DNA of 45,200 bases from SAR324 cluster bacterium (GCA_002401295.1 NVSR01000114.1:1-45200); one strand, 5' to 3'; shown: positions 10,254 to 21,372, counted from the stretch's first letter. The notes: generated from the letters alone by a model not told the origin. Program-made: numbers and translations.

Positions 10254-11170
10254 GCTCTGGCTCCCCGCTTCTTGAAAAAATTTGTCAGGTCATGTTCAAA
10301 AGGACGATCCGTACGGATTTTTAAATGATCGATCTTCATTTTCCTGAACTCTGCTTTTTTAGTTTCATCAAAACGAAGCCGCTGCAAACGGTAATGATGC
10401 CGCCAGGAACGGCTACTCGTATCCACCAGACTTCTGACACCGGTTTCCGGGTCTTCCAGTTCAATCAGACCGACCCTGGCCAGTTCACTTTCCTGGGGAT
10501 CAAAAATTTCCACAGCAACCAGATCGTGACGTTTGTTGACAATATTCATACTGCGGAAGAAATCCTGATCCAAAAAGTCTGAGACCAAAAAAACGACGGC
10601 CCGCTTTTTGTGCATACGGCGAAAATACTCCAAAGCAGCTTTGATGGAGGTCTTCTTGTGTTGCGGTTTGAAATAAAGGAGTTCACGAATCACTCGGAGC
10701 ACATGAGTCCTGCCTTTCTTAGCAGGCACGAAGAGTTCTACCTGATCAGAGAAGAGGATCAGCCCTACTTTATCGTTATTTTTGATGGCATTGAAGGCTA
10801 AAACGGCACAAAGTTCGGCAGCAACTTCTTTCTTCGCCTGGTGTACACTGCCAAACATGCCTGAGGCGGAGATATCTACCACGAACATAATGGTCAGTTC
10901 CCGCTCTTCCACATAACTGCGTACATAGGGATGCCCCATGCGAGCCGTGACATTCCAATCGATGAGACGAGGTTCATCCCCCTCATGATACTCTCGCACC
11001 ATGTCAAATTCCATTCCACGGCCTTTGAAGGCACTTTGGTATTCTCCGGCCATGACGTCATTGACCATACGCCGGGAACGGATTTGAATCTGTCGCACTT
11101 TCTTGAGCAATGCCTTTTCAGGCATGGACTCTTTTTGTTCAGGTGCTTTTTGTCTGCGGAACCACAACAT
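10250..11170 (-). CDS. DUF58 domain-containing protein
   Basis: GEYQSAFKGRGMEFDMVREYHEGDEPRLIDWNVTARMG hallmark; 4-nt overlap with the next gene. Confidence 0.93.
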   Translation of the reverse strand: MLWFRRQKAPEQKESMPEKALLKKVRQIQIRSRRMVNDVMAGEYQSAFKGRGMEFDMVREYHEGDEPRLIDWNVTARMGHPYVRSYVEERELTIMFVVDISASGMFGSVHQAKKEVAAELCAVLAFNAIKNNDKVGLILFSDQVELFVPAKKGRTHVLRVIRELLYFKPQHKKTSIKAALEYFRRMHKKRAVVFLVSDFLDQDFFRSMNIVNKRHDLVAVEIFDPQESELARVGLIELEDPETGVRSLVDTSSRSWRHHYRLQRLRFDETKKAEFRKMKIDHLKIRTDRPFEHDLTNFFKKRGARA

Positions 11171-11225
11171 TTTCCGGCCGGATAACGGTTAAAAGAACGA
11201 ATGGATGGATGAAGAAGTAGCTCGT

Positions 11226-12233
11226 TTAGGGAACGGGGATTTCTGACAAGAGAGTTTGCACAATATGATCGGATGTTTTTTCCTCAGCCTCCGCTTCGTA
11301 AGTAACCATGATTCGATGTCGTAAAACATCTGGGGCAATCGCTTTAATGTCTTGGGGAGACACAAAACCCTTGCCCTGTAAAAAAGCATAAGCTCGGGAC
11401 GCAATGGCCAGAGTAATTGTGGCACGAGGTGAAGCACCCACTTCAATGAGACCACTCAGGCTGGAGAGGCCATAACTTTCGGGGTTCCTTGTGGCATCCA
11501 CCAGATTGACAATATAGTCTTTAATCTTATCGTCCACGTAGATATCTTCCACAATTTTTTGCATATTCAAGACTTCCTCTTTGCTCAGGATCTGGCGTGT
11601 GGCAATCTCTTGGGAAAAGCTGGTGACACGATTGAGAATTTCCCTTTCTTCCTGTTTGGAAGGGTATTCGATCTTCAATTTCATCATGAAACGATCGATT
11701 TGGGCTTCCGGAAGCGGATAGGTTCCTTCCTGTTCAATAGGATTCTGTGTGGCCAATACCAGGAAAGGCTTCTCCAGCTTGTAAGTGGTTCCCGCCAGAG
11801 TCACCTGTTTTTCCTGCATGACTTCCAATAAAGCACTTTGAACCTTAGCCGGTGCCCGGTTGATTTCATCCGCTAGCAGCACATTTGTAAAAACAGGTCC
11901 TTTTTTAGGCGTAAAGGTTCCATCTTTTGGATTGAAAATATTGGTACCTACTAAGTCAGCGGGTAACATGTCAGGTGTGAATTGTACCCGGCTGAAATTG
12001 GCATTCAATGTTTGAGACAGGCAGTTGACGGCCAGGGTTTTTGCCAAACCAGGCAAGCCTTCCAGTAGAATATGGCCTCCTGTCAACAGACCGATCAACA
12101 TGCGTTCAATCATGTATTCCTGTCCGATAATTGTTTTAGCAATCTCTGCTCTGACATCTTGAATTTTTAGACTTTCTTCCTTGATGAGGCTTTCCAGCTC
12201 CTTGATCTGTCCGTACATAGCTGCTTTTGACAT
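11226..12233 (-). CDS. MoxR-family AAA+ ATPase
   Basis: Walker A-like GHILLEGLPGLAKTLAV; GTNIFNPKDGTFTPKKGPVFTNVLLADEINRAPAKVQSALLEVMQE. Start trimmed to MSKAAMYGQ. Confidence 0.95.
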   Translation of the reverse strand: MSKAAMYGQIKELESLIKEESLKIQDVRAEIAKTIIGQEYMIERMLIGLLTGGHILLEGLPGLAKTLAVNCLSQTLNANFSRVQFTPDMLPADLVGTNIFNPKDGTFTPKKGPVFTNVLLADEINRAPAKVQSALLEVMQEKQVTLAGTTYKLEKPFLVLATQNPIEQEGTYPLPEAQIDRFMMKLKIEYPSKQEEREILNRVTSFSQEIATRQILSKEEVLNMQKIVEDIYVDDKIKDYIVNLVDATRNPESYGLSSLSGLIEVGASPRATITLAIASRAYAFLQGKGFVSPQDIKAIAPDVLRHRIMVTYEAEAEEKTSDHIVQTLLSEIPVP

Positions 12234-12361
12234 GTGAGTTTTTCTAGGGAGATATAAGGTGATAGTGGTCGCATCATAATTCCGAGGAGGCTCTCGATCA
12301 AGGGGAGTCCTTGAAAAACCTTGCAGAACAAATAAATTGATTGACAAAACCTTTGCCTAAA

Positions 12362-12373
12362 GTACATATGTTC
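12362..12373. promoter_or_regulatory. Candidate LexA box GTACATATGTTC in the lexA promoter
   Basis: One mismatch to GAAC-N4-GTTC (Bacillus-type SOS box). Lies downstream of TTGACA (12341-12346) and in the spacer of TTGCCT(12353-12358)-N17-TATTAT(12376-12381). Confidence 0.55.
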
Positions 12374-12444
12374 AGTATTATCTACTAGTGAATATGAAGT
12401 GTAGCCTGAAACGATCGACTCACAAAATAACCTAAGAGGTCCCT

Positions 12445-13092
12445 TTGAAAAAACTAACAAAGCGCCAGCGAGAGATGCTGGACTATATCAAAGAATATAT
12501 TGAGGATCATCGGTATTCCCCAAGCGTTCGTGATATTGCTGCCCACTTTTCTTTAGCTTCGGCTGGAGGTGTGCACAAACACCTGAAAAATCTGGAGCAA
12601 AAGGGTTATATTTCGACAGGGAAAAAAATATCCCGTTCCATTCGTGTGTTGGAAGAAAATCAGGTCCCCGTTTTACCCTTTGGTATCCGTGGCGCGCAAA
12701 CGGATATGCGCCTGGTAGAACTTCCCCTGAGGGGCAGAGTCGCGGCAGGAGCCCCCATTGACTATCGGTTGGACAACGAATTCATTCCTTTCCCCGCATC
12801 CATGGTGAAACAGCCGGAAAAAACCTATGTGCTGCAAGTGCGAGGAAATTCCATGATTGAAGACTGCATTTGCGATGGGGATTATGTCCTGGTGGAAAAT
12901 CGGAACACCGCGGATAACGGTGAGATGGTGATCGCTATGTTGAATTATCAAGAGGCTACTCTTAAAAAGGTCTTTTTTGAAGGAAAACAGGTGCGCTTGC
13001 AACCTGCGAACTATACGATGGAGCCGATTTATGTGAGTGCCGAAGACCTGACTATTCAAGGTGTGGTTGTCGGAATTTTAAGAAAATATTAA
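12445..13092 (+). CDS. lexA: SOS transcriptional repressor LexA
   Basis: wHTH N-terminus (LTKRQREMLDYIKEYIEDHRYSPSVRDIA), Ala-Gly cleavage site VAAGAP, catalytic VRGNSMIEDCICDGD and ATLKK. TTG start. Confidence 0.96.
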   Translation: MKKLTKRQREMLDYIKEYIEDHRYSPSVRDIAAHFSLASAGGVHKHLKNLEQKGYISTGKKISRSIRVLEENQVPVLPFGIRGAQTDMRLVELPLRGRVAAGAPIDYRLDNEFIPFPASMVKQPEKTYVLQVRGNSMIEDCICDGDYVLVENRNTADNGEMVIAMLNYQEATLKKVFFEGKQVRLQPANYTMEPIYVSAEDLTIQGVVVGILRKY

Positions 13093-13140
13093 TTGCTTGG
13101 GCTATTCAGGCTTGAGTTAACAGTAATCGAATCAAAAAAT

Positions 13141-13377
13141 ATGGCGACAACCAAAGGGAAACTCCCTGAAAATATTCCGGGACAGTTTTATGTGGATGAG
13201 GAATGCATTGATTGTAATCTTTGTGAAGAGATTGCCCCCAATAATTTTCTGGGCAATCCCGAGGAGGGATATCATTATGTAATCAAGCAACCCAGCACAA
13301 AAGAAGAAGAGGAATTAGTCCGGGATGCTTTAGATTCTTGCCCGACCGAAGCGATCGGGGATGATGGCGAGAATTAG
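13141..13377 (+). CDS. Small ferredoxin
   Basis: CIDCNLC...DSCPTEAIG (CxxCxxC...CP) in a 78-aa protein starting MATTKGKLP. Confidence 0.88.
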   Translation: MATTKGKLPENIPGQFYVDEECIDCNLCEEIAPNNFLGNPEEGYHYVIKQPSTKEEEELVRDALDSCPTEAIGDDGEN

Positions 13378-14177
13378 TGAATGATATCAAAAATATGGTC
13401 ACGCAAGCGCGTCCAAATTTCATAAAGAGGATCCCTAGGTAGTTGATCCCATTCCATCAAGTTGAGCACATAATGCCTGATTTTACTTCGTGTCATGTTA
13501 CGGCTTTCCCAGTCGGCATAGATATCCTCTTCTTCCTTCGTCAACGGCTTGCCATTCAACTGCTTGCGATAAAGGAATTTTAGAGCGCTATCAGGGAATT
13601 TGTGAACAAAATCCATGATTGCGGCACCGGAGATCGGACCTGTGCCGTAGACCACATCATCTTCTCCCTCCGTAATATTCTCCCAGCTATCTTCAGCGAA
13701 GCCTTCCAAAGCGTCGAGTGAGTCCAATTCTTCAATCATTTCCTCTTTGCTGCTATCTCGCTTTTCCATGCCCTCTTCAGGCTCCATCGGTGATGGCCCT
13801 GTTTCTTCGGCACCCTCAGCTTCGTGAACAGCTTCTTGGGGTTCCATAGCGGGTTGCGGCTGCTTAGCCTTACGCGCCAGAATTGCTTGTCGTGTCTGTG
13901 CTTCCTTTTCTGAGGAAGGCAGTAAGACCATAATAGTGAAGCTAATTCCGGAGATTAAGAAACTGAGAGAAAAAATGAGTCCCTTTTTATTCTGCGTATA
14001 TTTGTAAGGGTTCATCACTCTACGTACAGGAGATATACCACTTTGCACCAATACGTAATTACTATTCATTTCACTAAAAAAATGGTAGGTCGCACCAGCC
14101 AAGGCTAAAATCAGCAAGGTGACTGCCGTCATAAAGGCTGTGGATGCGTTGAGTCGATTCATGCTAAACCTCTGCAT
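13374..14177 (-). CDS. Membrane-anchored hypothetical protein with acidic low-complexity linker
   Basis: Two hydrophobic segments near the N-terminus followed by a P/E-rich region and a helical C-terminal domain. Confidence 0.55.
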   Translation of the reverse strand: MQRFSMNRLNASTAFMTAVTLLILALAGATYHFFSEMNSNYVLVQSGISPVRRVMNPYKYTQNKKGLIFSLSFLISGISFTIMVLLPSSEKEAQTRQAILARKAKQPQPAMEPQEAVHEAEGAEETGPSPMEPEEGMEKRDSSKEEMIEELDSLDALEGFAEDSWENITEGEDDVVYGTGPISGAAIMDFVHKFPDSALKFLYRKQLNGKPLTKEEEDIYADWESRNMTRSKIRHYVLNLMEWDQLPRDPLYEIWTRLRDHIFDIIH

Positions 14178-14488
14178 TAAGATGTCTTGATAAGTTGATC
14201 CTATAGCTCTATCGGCAGAGAGACGTAAAACTTGAGCCCTTTTTACTTTTTTATTTTTTTATTTTACCTGCTGTGATGACCAGAGGTAAAGAGGCGAATC
14301 CCTTTGCACAAATAAGAAAGATACTTTATAAACAGAGCTGAATACTGTAATGCTATGATTTTTCGAGTGGCCTGATCTATATGTAAAACCCTTCATGAAA
14401 GGGGGCTTGATGCTTTTTCCCGTTATCGTTATAAGGGAAGAAGGGGAGTTAGGGTTGCTAAATTATTGGTACAATTGTAAAAGACATT

Positions 14489-15271
14489 ATGGCGAAAAAA
14501 GCAAAGCAAACAAAGAGTACTGGTAGTAAGAAAAAAGGGTTCTTCATTTTAATCCTGCTCTTGAGCCTACTGATAGGAGGGGCTGCCTATTATTGGTATT
14601 TCTCTCCGGGAATGCTTTTTGAGGCGGAGGACAGCGAATTGATGATGGAAGCCCCGCTAACAAGTCTTCAAGTAGAACCTGAGGCATCGGAAGATCTCAG
14701 TCCCAACCAAGGGGTGGTGAGAACGTTTTTGGAAGAGCAAGCCGACCCCTTACCGGAGCCTCCAAAGCCGGTGAAAAAGACTCGCCGGAAGCAAACCAAA
14801 TACTATGTTAAAGTAGGAACCTGCCTGTTTGTTGAGTGTCAAGTACAGTACTCTCAATTGATTGAAACGAAGAAAATGCCTATTTTCAAAACCAGCGCAG
14901 TCAAGGTAACCAAGTATTATGAATTGATCTCCTCTTCCAGTTATAGTCTGGAGCGAGCCAGGGAGAAAAGGGCTCTATTACTGAAATACAACAAGCGCCT
15001 TTCACCTTACCTGGTCCCCCATAAGAAAGGTTACCGCATTTCTTTCGGTAGTTTTCCTGTAGAAGGCAAAGGGGTCGAAATGAAGTCTTATCTGGCTCAG
15101 TTGTATCCACAAATCAATATGGTCTTCGCCTTAGAGCCTCGTAAAGACCGGTATAAAGTCATTACGTTCCATGCTGGACCTTTCTCTTCCCAGGCCAAAG
15201 CACAGCAAGCTAAAATTCAATTACGCAAGCTTCCTGAGTTCATGGAAGCTAAAGTCATCACCAGAAAATAG
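14489..15271 (+). CDS. Membrane-anchored SPOR-like domain protein
   Basis: Single TM (GFFILILLLSLLIGGAAYYWYF); C-terminal YKVITFHAGPFSSQAKAQQAKIQLRKLPEFMEAKVI resembles a SPOR domain. Confidence 0.6.
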   Translation: MAKKAKQTKSTGSKKKGFFILILLLSLLIGGAAYYWYFSPGMLFEAEDSELMMEAPLTSLQVEPEASEDLSPNQGVVRTFLEEQADPLPEPPKPVKKTRRKQTKYYVKVGTCLFVECQVQYSQLIETKKMPIFKTSAVKVTKYYELISSSSYSLERAREKRALLLKYNKRLSPYLVPHKKGYRISFGSFPVEGKGVEMKSYLAQLYPQINMVFALEPRKDRYKVITFHAGPFSSQAKAQQAKIQLRKLPEFMEAKVITRK

Positions 15272-15403
15272 GTGCTAAGATGGGCTTTCACAAGGATAGC
15301 TTGTGATGCCTTCTCGATCCCCCATAAAAAGCGCCCTTCTTGCTTGCCAAGCTTTCTCAAACATAATAATTTTTGACTATCTTAAATCAATGATTTTTTC
15401 TAG

Positions 15404-16732
15404 ATGAGCCCACTCCAGAATGCCATGCTTCAAACACACCGAGCACGTACTATTATTGCTTTTGTAATTCTCGCCATTACCATTGCTTTACTTTATCGCT
15501 TTAGGGAAGTCCTACCTATTTTCATTTTGGCTATGTTCCTGGCTTATATCCTAACCCCTGTGGTGACCTGGATCTCGTCCAAACAGATCCTCAACCGTAA
15601 GATTCCCAGGGGCCTGGCAATCATTGGTATCTATGTCCTATCCATCACGGGGCTCTCTTTTGGAGGAACCTATTTTGTGGTGAATCTCTCTAATGAGATG
15701 CAGGTCTTAGTGCAAAACATTCCCAGCTATGGCAAGCACATCACGAAAAACTGGGTTCCCGCGATTAGTGAAAGCATTCAGTCCATCTCTGAGTACATGC
15801 CTCAGGTGGAAAAGAATGAGCCCTCCGTAGAGCAACCTCATGAGAGCAGACAACCGATTTTACAGTCTGATACAGTTCAGAGTGTGGACAATGAGGTCAT
15901 CCGCTTTTTTCAAAATACCCGCTTCGAAATACGCCAGGATAAAGGAGGATTTGAAGTGATCCCCCACCAGGTAACCCGGAGCAAGAAAATAGATCAGGGC
16001 AAAGAGTTCGACCTCGCCAAAATGATCGATGGAATAGTGGAAGATTTTATTGCCAATCTGCAAGGCATTCTTCTGGAGTTACTGGACTATGGTAAAATTA
16101 TTGTGCTGACCTTTGTCAACTCCTTGTTCCATACCATGATTACCTTGATGGTGGCGGCCTTTTTGATCATTGATCATGAAGAAATCATGAATTTTTTCCG
16201 AAATTTATTTCCCACACGTTTTCTCAATAATATTGAGCGCTTCCTGGAAAAACAGAATGATGGCTTACATGGAGTGATCAGAGGGCAATTGATCATCTGT
16301 GCGGTAAATGGAACCTTAACAGGGGTTGGCTTGCTCATTCTGGATGTCAATTTCGCCTTAACCCTCTCGATCCTAGCTACTATTTGCTCTCTGATCCCTA
16401 TCTTCGGGGTAATCATTTCCTCGGTGCCTATTGTTTTGATGGCGATCACTAATTCCCTTTGGACAGGAGTCCTGGCCTTACTCTGGATCCTGATCATCCA
16501 TTTCATTGAGGGCAACTTTTTGAATCCTAAAATCATCGGTAGATCTGCTGAAATCCATCCAGTTTTAGTGATCTTTGCTTTGCTGGCGGGAGAAAGGAGT
16601 TACGGCTTGTTTGGAGCCTTGATTGCTGTGCCTCTCTTTTCAATTTTACAGACTTCTTTCAATTTTATTCGAGAGACGATTTTTGAGGCGGAACGAGCCA
16701 AGGAAATACGCGATTCTCTTTCCCAGAACTAA
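15404..16732 (+). CDS. AI-2E family transporter / PerM-like permease
   Basis: Multiple TM segments; VPLFSILQTSF, EGNFLNPKIIGRSAEIHPVLVIFALLAGE are typical of the family. Confidence 0.88.
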   Translation: MSPLQNAMLQTHRARTIIAFVILAITIALLYRFREVLPIFILAMFLAYILTPVVTWISSKQILNRKIPRGLAIIGIYVLSITGLSFGGTYFVVNLSNEMQVLVQNIPSYGKHITKNWVPAISESIQSISEYMPQVEKNEPSVEQPHESRQPILQSDTVQSVDNEVIRFFQNTRFEIRQDKGGFEVIPHQVTRSKKIDQGKEFDLAKMIDGIVEDFIANLQGILLELLDYGKIIVLTFVNSLFHTMITLMVAAFLIIDHEEIMNFFRNLFPTRFLNNIERFLEKQNDGLHGVIRGQLIICAVNGTLTGVGLLILDVNFALTLSILATICSLIPIFGVIISSVPIVLMAITNSLWTGVLALLWILIIHFIEGNFLNPKIIGRSAEIHPVLVIFALLAGERSYGLFGALIAVPLFSILQTSFNFIRETIFEAERAKEIRDSLSQN

Positions 16733-16748
16733 TATTTAAAAAAGCAAT

Positions 16749-18236
16749 ATGGCAAAGAAATCTCAAGTTTGGGGTGGGCGTTTAACAACAGCTCCCGACA
16801 AATTAAATATCAGTTTTTGTGCGGGTCGTGATGTCAATCCTCTGCCCATGGCAGATGAACTCTTATTGACCTATGACATTTGGACCAATCTAGCTCACAT
16901 CAGTATGCTCCGCAAAACGGAGATCTTAAGTGATGAAGAGCATGGGCAGATTAAAGCAGCTCTGATCCAACTGCAGCAGCAATTTGAGCAAGGGGAGTTC
17001 AAATTGGATCCCAGTAAGGAAGATGTACACATCAATGTAGAACATTTTGTGACAACCACTCAAAAAGTAGAAGCAGGCAAAAAGATTCATACTGGAAGGA
17101 GCCGTAATGATCAGGTTTCCACTGATATGCGCCTTTATATGCGAGCGGAAGCCCTGGAGTTGGTGGGACAGGTGATGACCTTAGTGCGTGCCATTCTCCA
17201 AGTTGCAGAGCAGGAGAAGGAAAGTTTGATGCCTGGTTTTACTCATTATCAGCCAGCAATGTTAACAACGGTTGCTCATTGGTTGACCAGTTGGAGTCAG
17301 GGTTTAATCAGGGATTGTCAGCGCTTATTGCAAGACTTGGTTTTACTCAATCGCAGCCCTTTGGGCGCAGCGGCTTCCTTCGGGACTTCCTGGCCGATTG
17401 ATCGGGAGCATTCCGCTGCTCTACTGGGTTTTGATGGAGTAGAAGAAAATACGTTGGATTGCATCAGCTCTCGTGGTGAAAATGAAGCGCGTCTTGCTTC
17501 CACGGTTTCTTTGTTAATGAATCATTTGAGCACGATCTCTCAGGATATTATCCTTTTGAGTACTCCCTACTATAATATGTTGGTGATTGATGACCGGTTT
17601 GTCACTGGATCTTCGATCATGCCCCAGAAGAGAAATCCCGACTTTGCCGAAGTGATTCGTAGTAAAGCCGCCGTGAGTCATGGTATCCTAACGAGTCTTT
17701 TGGGTATTCAAAAGGGCTCGATGAGTGGTTACAATCGCGACACACAACAGACAAAATACTTGGTGATGGACCTATTTCGAGAGTCCATGGGAGCCCCTTT
17801 GATTCTAGCCGGTGTGATTGAGACCATGACCTTCCAGCGAGAAGAGATGCTGAAGCAGTGTGAGTTCGGTTTCATGAACAGTGCGGATGTAGCGGATTGG
17901 TTAGCGAGAGAATTCGCTTTGTCTTTCCGAGACTGCTACGAACTACTGTCCCTGGCTGTTCGTTACAGTGAAAAAGCCGGTAAGTTAACGGATGAAGCGA
18001 TGGCGCAAGCAATTCAAGAGACAGGGTTGCCTGTTGAGATTACTAGTGAAAATCTGGCTTTTCTGAATACTCCCGCTGCTATGTTGGATAAAAAAGTCCA
18101 TACAGGTGCGCCCTCTCCTGTAGCGACTCAGCAGATGATCGAAAATCAACAACATGAATTAGAAAAATTAGCAGCACAGCAACAGCAGATTGAAGCGCAA
18201 GCGGAAGCTGCAAAAAAACAATGTTTTCAAAGCTAA
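16749..18236 (+). CDS. argH: Argininosuccinate lyase
   Basis: VWGGRLTTAPDKLN, HTGRSRNDQVSTDMRLY, TGSSIMPQKRNPDFAEVIRSKA signature. Confidence 0.97.
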   Translation: MAKKSQVWGGRLTTAPDKLNISFCAGRDVNPLPMADELLLTYDIWTNLAHISMLRKTEILSDEEHGQIKAALIQLQQQFEQGEFKLDPSKEDVHINVEHFVTTTQKVEAGKKIHTGRSRNDQVSTDMRLYMRAEALELVGQVMTLVRAILQVAEQEKESLMPGFTHYQPAMLTTVAHWLTSWSQGLIRDCQRLLQDLVLLNRSPLGAAASFGTSWPIDREHSAALLGFDGVEENTLDCISSRGENEARLASTVSLLMNHLSTISQDIILLSTPYYNMLVIDDRFVTGSSIMPQKRNPDFAEVIRSKAAVSHGILTSLLGIQKGSMSGYNRDTQQTKYLVMDLFRESMGAPLILAGVIETMTFQREEMLKQCEFGFMNSADVADWLAREFALSFRDCYELLSLAVRYSEKAGKLTDEAMAQAIQETGLPVEITSENLAFLNTPAAMLDKKVHTGAPSPVATQQMIENQQHELEKLAAQQQQIEAQAEAAKKQCFQS

Positions 18237-18306
18237 GCAACTACTCTTGAACAGTGCGTTTAGAATCTGTCACCTTCGCCAAAAACACTGAACTAAAAGA
18301 CGTTTT

Positions 18307-19185
18307 ATGCTTCCATTTACTAAGACTGAAATTCAAAAAAAGCAGTTTCTGCAAATGAAGCAATGCATGGAAGATATCTTCCCTCATTTGGATTCCGGCA
18401 AAGAATTATTCAGTACCTTTTTCCCCGGTGCGGAAATTGCCATCAATCATCATCGAGGGCGGCAAAAAGTTGAGGCGCAAGATGTTCTGGAGTATAAAAT
18501 TCATGAACTCAAGCAGTGGATCCATCAAGTTCTGGAGCAAGCCATTCAGGTTTCAGTGGCTCCTGAAAAGGAAATAATAGCGCCCAAGTCAATTCAGATG
18601 CCTTTCAGTATGGCAGAGAAGCTGATTCAAACGATTCTGAAGATTTTTACCTGCGGTCGAGATATTGCAGATCATGATTATTACTTCTTAGCGGATGTGA
18701 CAGGCGCACTGACGATGGAAGGGGGCATCGTCTTGAAGATTATTGATCAGACGCAATATGAGATTCGTAAATCTTTTTTTTCCATTCTTTTAGAGTATCT
18801 GGATGAACAGCAGTGTTTTCATTGTGCCATCTTATTGTACCAGGCTATTCGGGCAGATAAGCAGATTCATCCGGCGGAATTCAAATATATTGAAAATATT
18901 TCTCAATTGCTCAGGAATGATCAAGCTAAATTAGAGCAGGTTGAAGCAACTTGTCGTGATGAATTTTTTTTACCGCCCATCCAGCTCAATGAGGAACTGT
19001 CGATTTACCTTTTCCGCTATCTTATTGAAATCGTCATGTGTGATGAAGATTATAACCCCCAGGAGTCAGAATTTGTGAGGAGGGTAGCCTTACTCTTTGA
19101 TTTTGACAAACAGCGGCAAGATGAAGTGATTCAGCCCGTCGCCGCTACCCAAATGGTGAAAGCATCTTTATTTCCTAAAAACTGA
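18307..19185 (+). CDS. Hypothetical protein with TerB-like C-terminal region
   Basis: AILLYQAIRADKQIHPAEFKYIENISQLL and EIVMCDEDYNPQESEFVRRVALLF resemble the acidic helical repeats of TerB. Confidence 0.45.
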   Translation: MLPFTKTEIQKKQFLQMKQCMEDIFPHLDSGKELFSTFFPGAEIAINHHRGRQKVEAQDVLEYKIHELKQWIHQVLEQAIQVSVAPEKEIIAPKSIQMPFSMAEKLIQTILKIFTCGRDIADHDYYFLADVTGALTMEGGIVLKIIDQTQYEIRKSFFSILLEYLDEQQCFHCAILLYQAIRADKQIHPAEFKYIENISQLLRNDQAKLEQVEATCRDEFFLPPIQLNEELSIYLFRYLIEIVMCDEDYNPQESEFVRRVALLFDFDKQRQDEVIQPVAATQMVKASLFPKN

Positions 19186-19232
19186 GTTCCTGTTAGAAAT
19201 CTAGTTTTCATCTCACTCATTTACAACTTTCC

Positions 19233-20093
19233 ATGAATCAAACAACCATCAACGAGACTTGCCTGTTAAACGGCGGGGTGGGCTTGCATTCCGGGATCAA
19301 AAGCAACTTGTGTTTTCACCCGGCACCAGCAGACCATGGCATCGTTTTTTTACGTTCCGACAAGCAGATAGAAATCCCAGCCACTTATCGTTACGCAAAG
19401 CCCACTCCTTTGTGCACGACCCTTGAGCGAGAGGGAGTGATTGTAGAGACCATCGAACATTTGCTCTCGGTTTGTAATGGTATGGGGATCGATAACCTTT
19501 TAGTTGAGTTAGAAACGATAGAAATCCCTATTTTTGATGGTAGTGGCTACAACTTTTACAAGAAGTTAAGTCAAGCAGGGATTCGGCAATTGGCTCAACC
19601 CAAAAAAGTCATTCGTATTTTAGAGCCCATCACCTTTCAGCAAGGGGAGATCATGATCTATGTGACTCCTGCCACAGCTCCCAGTTTTACTTTTTCCATA
19701 GATTTCGATCATCCCCAGATTGGGCAGCAGGAGTTTAGTTTTAACCTGACGGAGAGTAATTATTCCGAGCAGATTGTACGAGCGAAAACCTTTTGCCTGG
19801 AAAAAGATATCCCTAAAATGAAGGAATTGGGCTTAGTGAAAGGGGGACGTGAAGACAATGCGATCATTTTGGATAAGCGGGGGCAGTTCAAGAACCTGGA
19901 CATTATGACTTGGTTGAATGAGCCCAACTTACACAAGATCCTCGATCAAGTGGGGGATTTTTACTTAGCTGATAATTACAGGATTATTGGAAATGTCTTC
20001 TCCCATAAGAGTGGACACTCATCCCATCTGGCTTTTATTCGCTACCTGATGGATGAGTGCCAAGACAAATATGAGGTTGTAGAACTTACTTGA
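19233..20093 (+). CDS. lpxC: UDP-3-O-acyl-N-acetylglucosamine deacetylase
   Basis: [43 protein letters not shown] zinc and catalytic motifs. Confidence 0.96.
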   Translation: MNQTTINETCLLNGGVGLHSGIKSNLCFHPAPADHGIVFLRSDKQIEIPATYRYAKPTPLCTTLEREGVIVETIEHLLSVCNGMGIDNLLVELETIEIPIFDGSGYNFYKKLSQAGIRQLAQPKKVIRILEPITFQQGEIMIYVTPATAPSFTFSIDFDHPQIGQQEFSFNLTESNYSEQIVRAKTFCLEKDIPKMKELGLVKGGREDNAIILDKRGQFKNLDIMTWLNEPNLHKILDQVGDFYLADNYRIIGNVFSHKSGHSSHLAFIRYLMDECQDKYEVVELT

Positions 20094-21372
20094 TTTTGTC
20101 GATACTGGCTTTGAAAGCATCTCTGGTTTTGCTCAGATCATCTTCACTATGTGCGGCGGAGATGAAAGAGGACTCAAAAGCGGAAGGAGCCAGATAAACA
20201 CCATTGATCAACATCTGTTTGAAGAACTTAGCATAAAGCTTCGTATCACACTGGATAGCATCCTCATAGGAGTTGACATCCTGATCGATGAAGTAAAAGC
20301 CGAACATGCCTCCCACTTGTTGGAGACGATAAGGGATAGAAGCCTTCTCCAGAATATCCTTCATCTCATTAACCAACCAGACACAACTACTACCCAAATC
20401 TTCGTAGAATCCAGGCTTGTTGATTTCAGTCAAGGTAGCAATCCCCGCTGCCATGGCAATCGGGTTACCCGAGAGCGTTCCTGCTTGGTAGATATTTCCA
20501 GAGGGTGAAACTTTTTGCATAATATCCATGCGTCCACCATAAGCTCCCACAGGCATACCGCCACCAATGACTTTTCCTAAAGTCGTTAAATCAGGGATAA
20601 TATGATAGAGTTCCTGAGCTCCCCCTTTGGCAACGCGAAAACCAGTCATCACTTCATCAAATATCAGCACGATGCCTTCACGGTCACAAAGATCCCTCAG
20701 TCCTTCCAGGAAGCCTGGTTTGGGAGCGATGACACCCATATTACCAGCCACTGGTTCTATAATAATGGTGGCAATTTCATTGGGGTGTGTTTCAATCAGG
20801 GTTTGCACACTTTTGAGGTCATTATAGGTAGCTAAGAGAGTTTGCTCAGCAAAAGCCGCTGGTACACCGGGAGAATCAGGTTCTCCCAGGGTGAGGGCTC
20901 CGGAACCGGCTTTAACGAGCAGGTGATCCGCATGGCCATGATAACAGCCAATAAATTTGATAATCTTATCTCTGCCCGTATGACCGCGGGCCACTCGAAT
21001 CGCACTCATGGTGGCTTCAGTACCAGAGTTAACCATACGGACTAACTCAATACTGGGCATGATACTTTTGATCAATTCGGAGAGTTCGATTTCCGCTTCG
21101 ATCGGGGCACCAAAAGAAAGTCCATCATCCATAACGCTGTGCAGTTTTTTTAGAACAGCCGGATGAGCATGACCTAAAATCATGGGTCCCCAAGAACCTA
21201 CGTAATCAATATATTCATTACCATCTACATCAGTAATGCGACTGCCTTGAGCTTTTTTAATGAAGAGTGGATTCATCCCTACAGAACGAAAAGCACGTAC
21301 GGGACTGTTAACGCCACCAGGAATCGATTGTTGAGCCCGGCGAAATAATTCATTGGATTTGGATGTTTGCAT
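20086..21372 (-). CDS. hemL: Glutamate-1-semialdehyde 2,1-aminomutase
   Basis: [48 protein letters not shown] (PLP lysine). Start at [10 protein letters not shown]. Confidence 0.97.
   Translation of the reverse strand: MQTSKSNELFRRAQQSIPGGVNSPVRAFRSVGMNPLFIKKAQGSRITDVDGNEYIDYVGSWGPMILGHAHPAVLKKLHSVMDDGLSFGAPIEAEIELSELIKSIMPSIELVRMVNSGTEATMSAIRVARGHTGRDKIIKFIGCYHGHADHLLVKAGSGALTLGEPDSPGVPAAFAEQTLLATYNDLKSVQTLIETHPNEIATIIIEPVAGNMGVIAPKPGFLEGLRDLCDREGIVLIFDEVMTGFRVAKGGAQELYHIIPDLTTLGKVIGGGMPVGAYGGRMDIMQKVSPSGNIYQAGTLSGNPIAMAAGIATLTEINKPGFYEDLGSSCVWLVNEMKDILEKASIPYRLQQVGGMFGFYFIDQDVNSYEDAIQCDTKLYAKFFKQMLINGVYLAPSAFESSFISAAHSEDDLSKTRDAFKASIDKIK

Noticed and set aside
12673-13059. 128-aa minus-strand ORF
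   Set aside because: Antisense to lexA.
14389-14435. Possible hairpins (CCCTT-N5-AAGGG and TTCCCGTTAT...ATAAGGGAA) before the SPOR-like gene
   Set aside because: Short or bulged stems without supporting context; not convincing by eye.
15288-15306. Inverted repeat TCACAAG-GATAG-CTTGTGA after the SPOR-like gene
   Set aside because: Only a 7-bp stem and no downstream T-run; too weak to call a terminator.
20149-21045. Several plus-strand ORFs
   Set aside because: Antisense to hemL.
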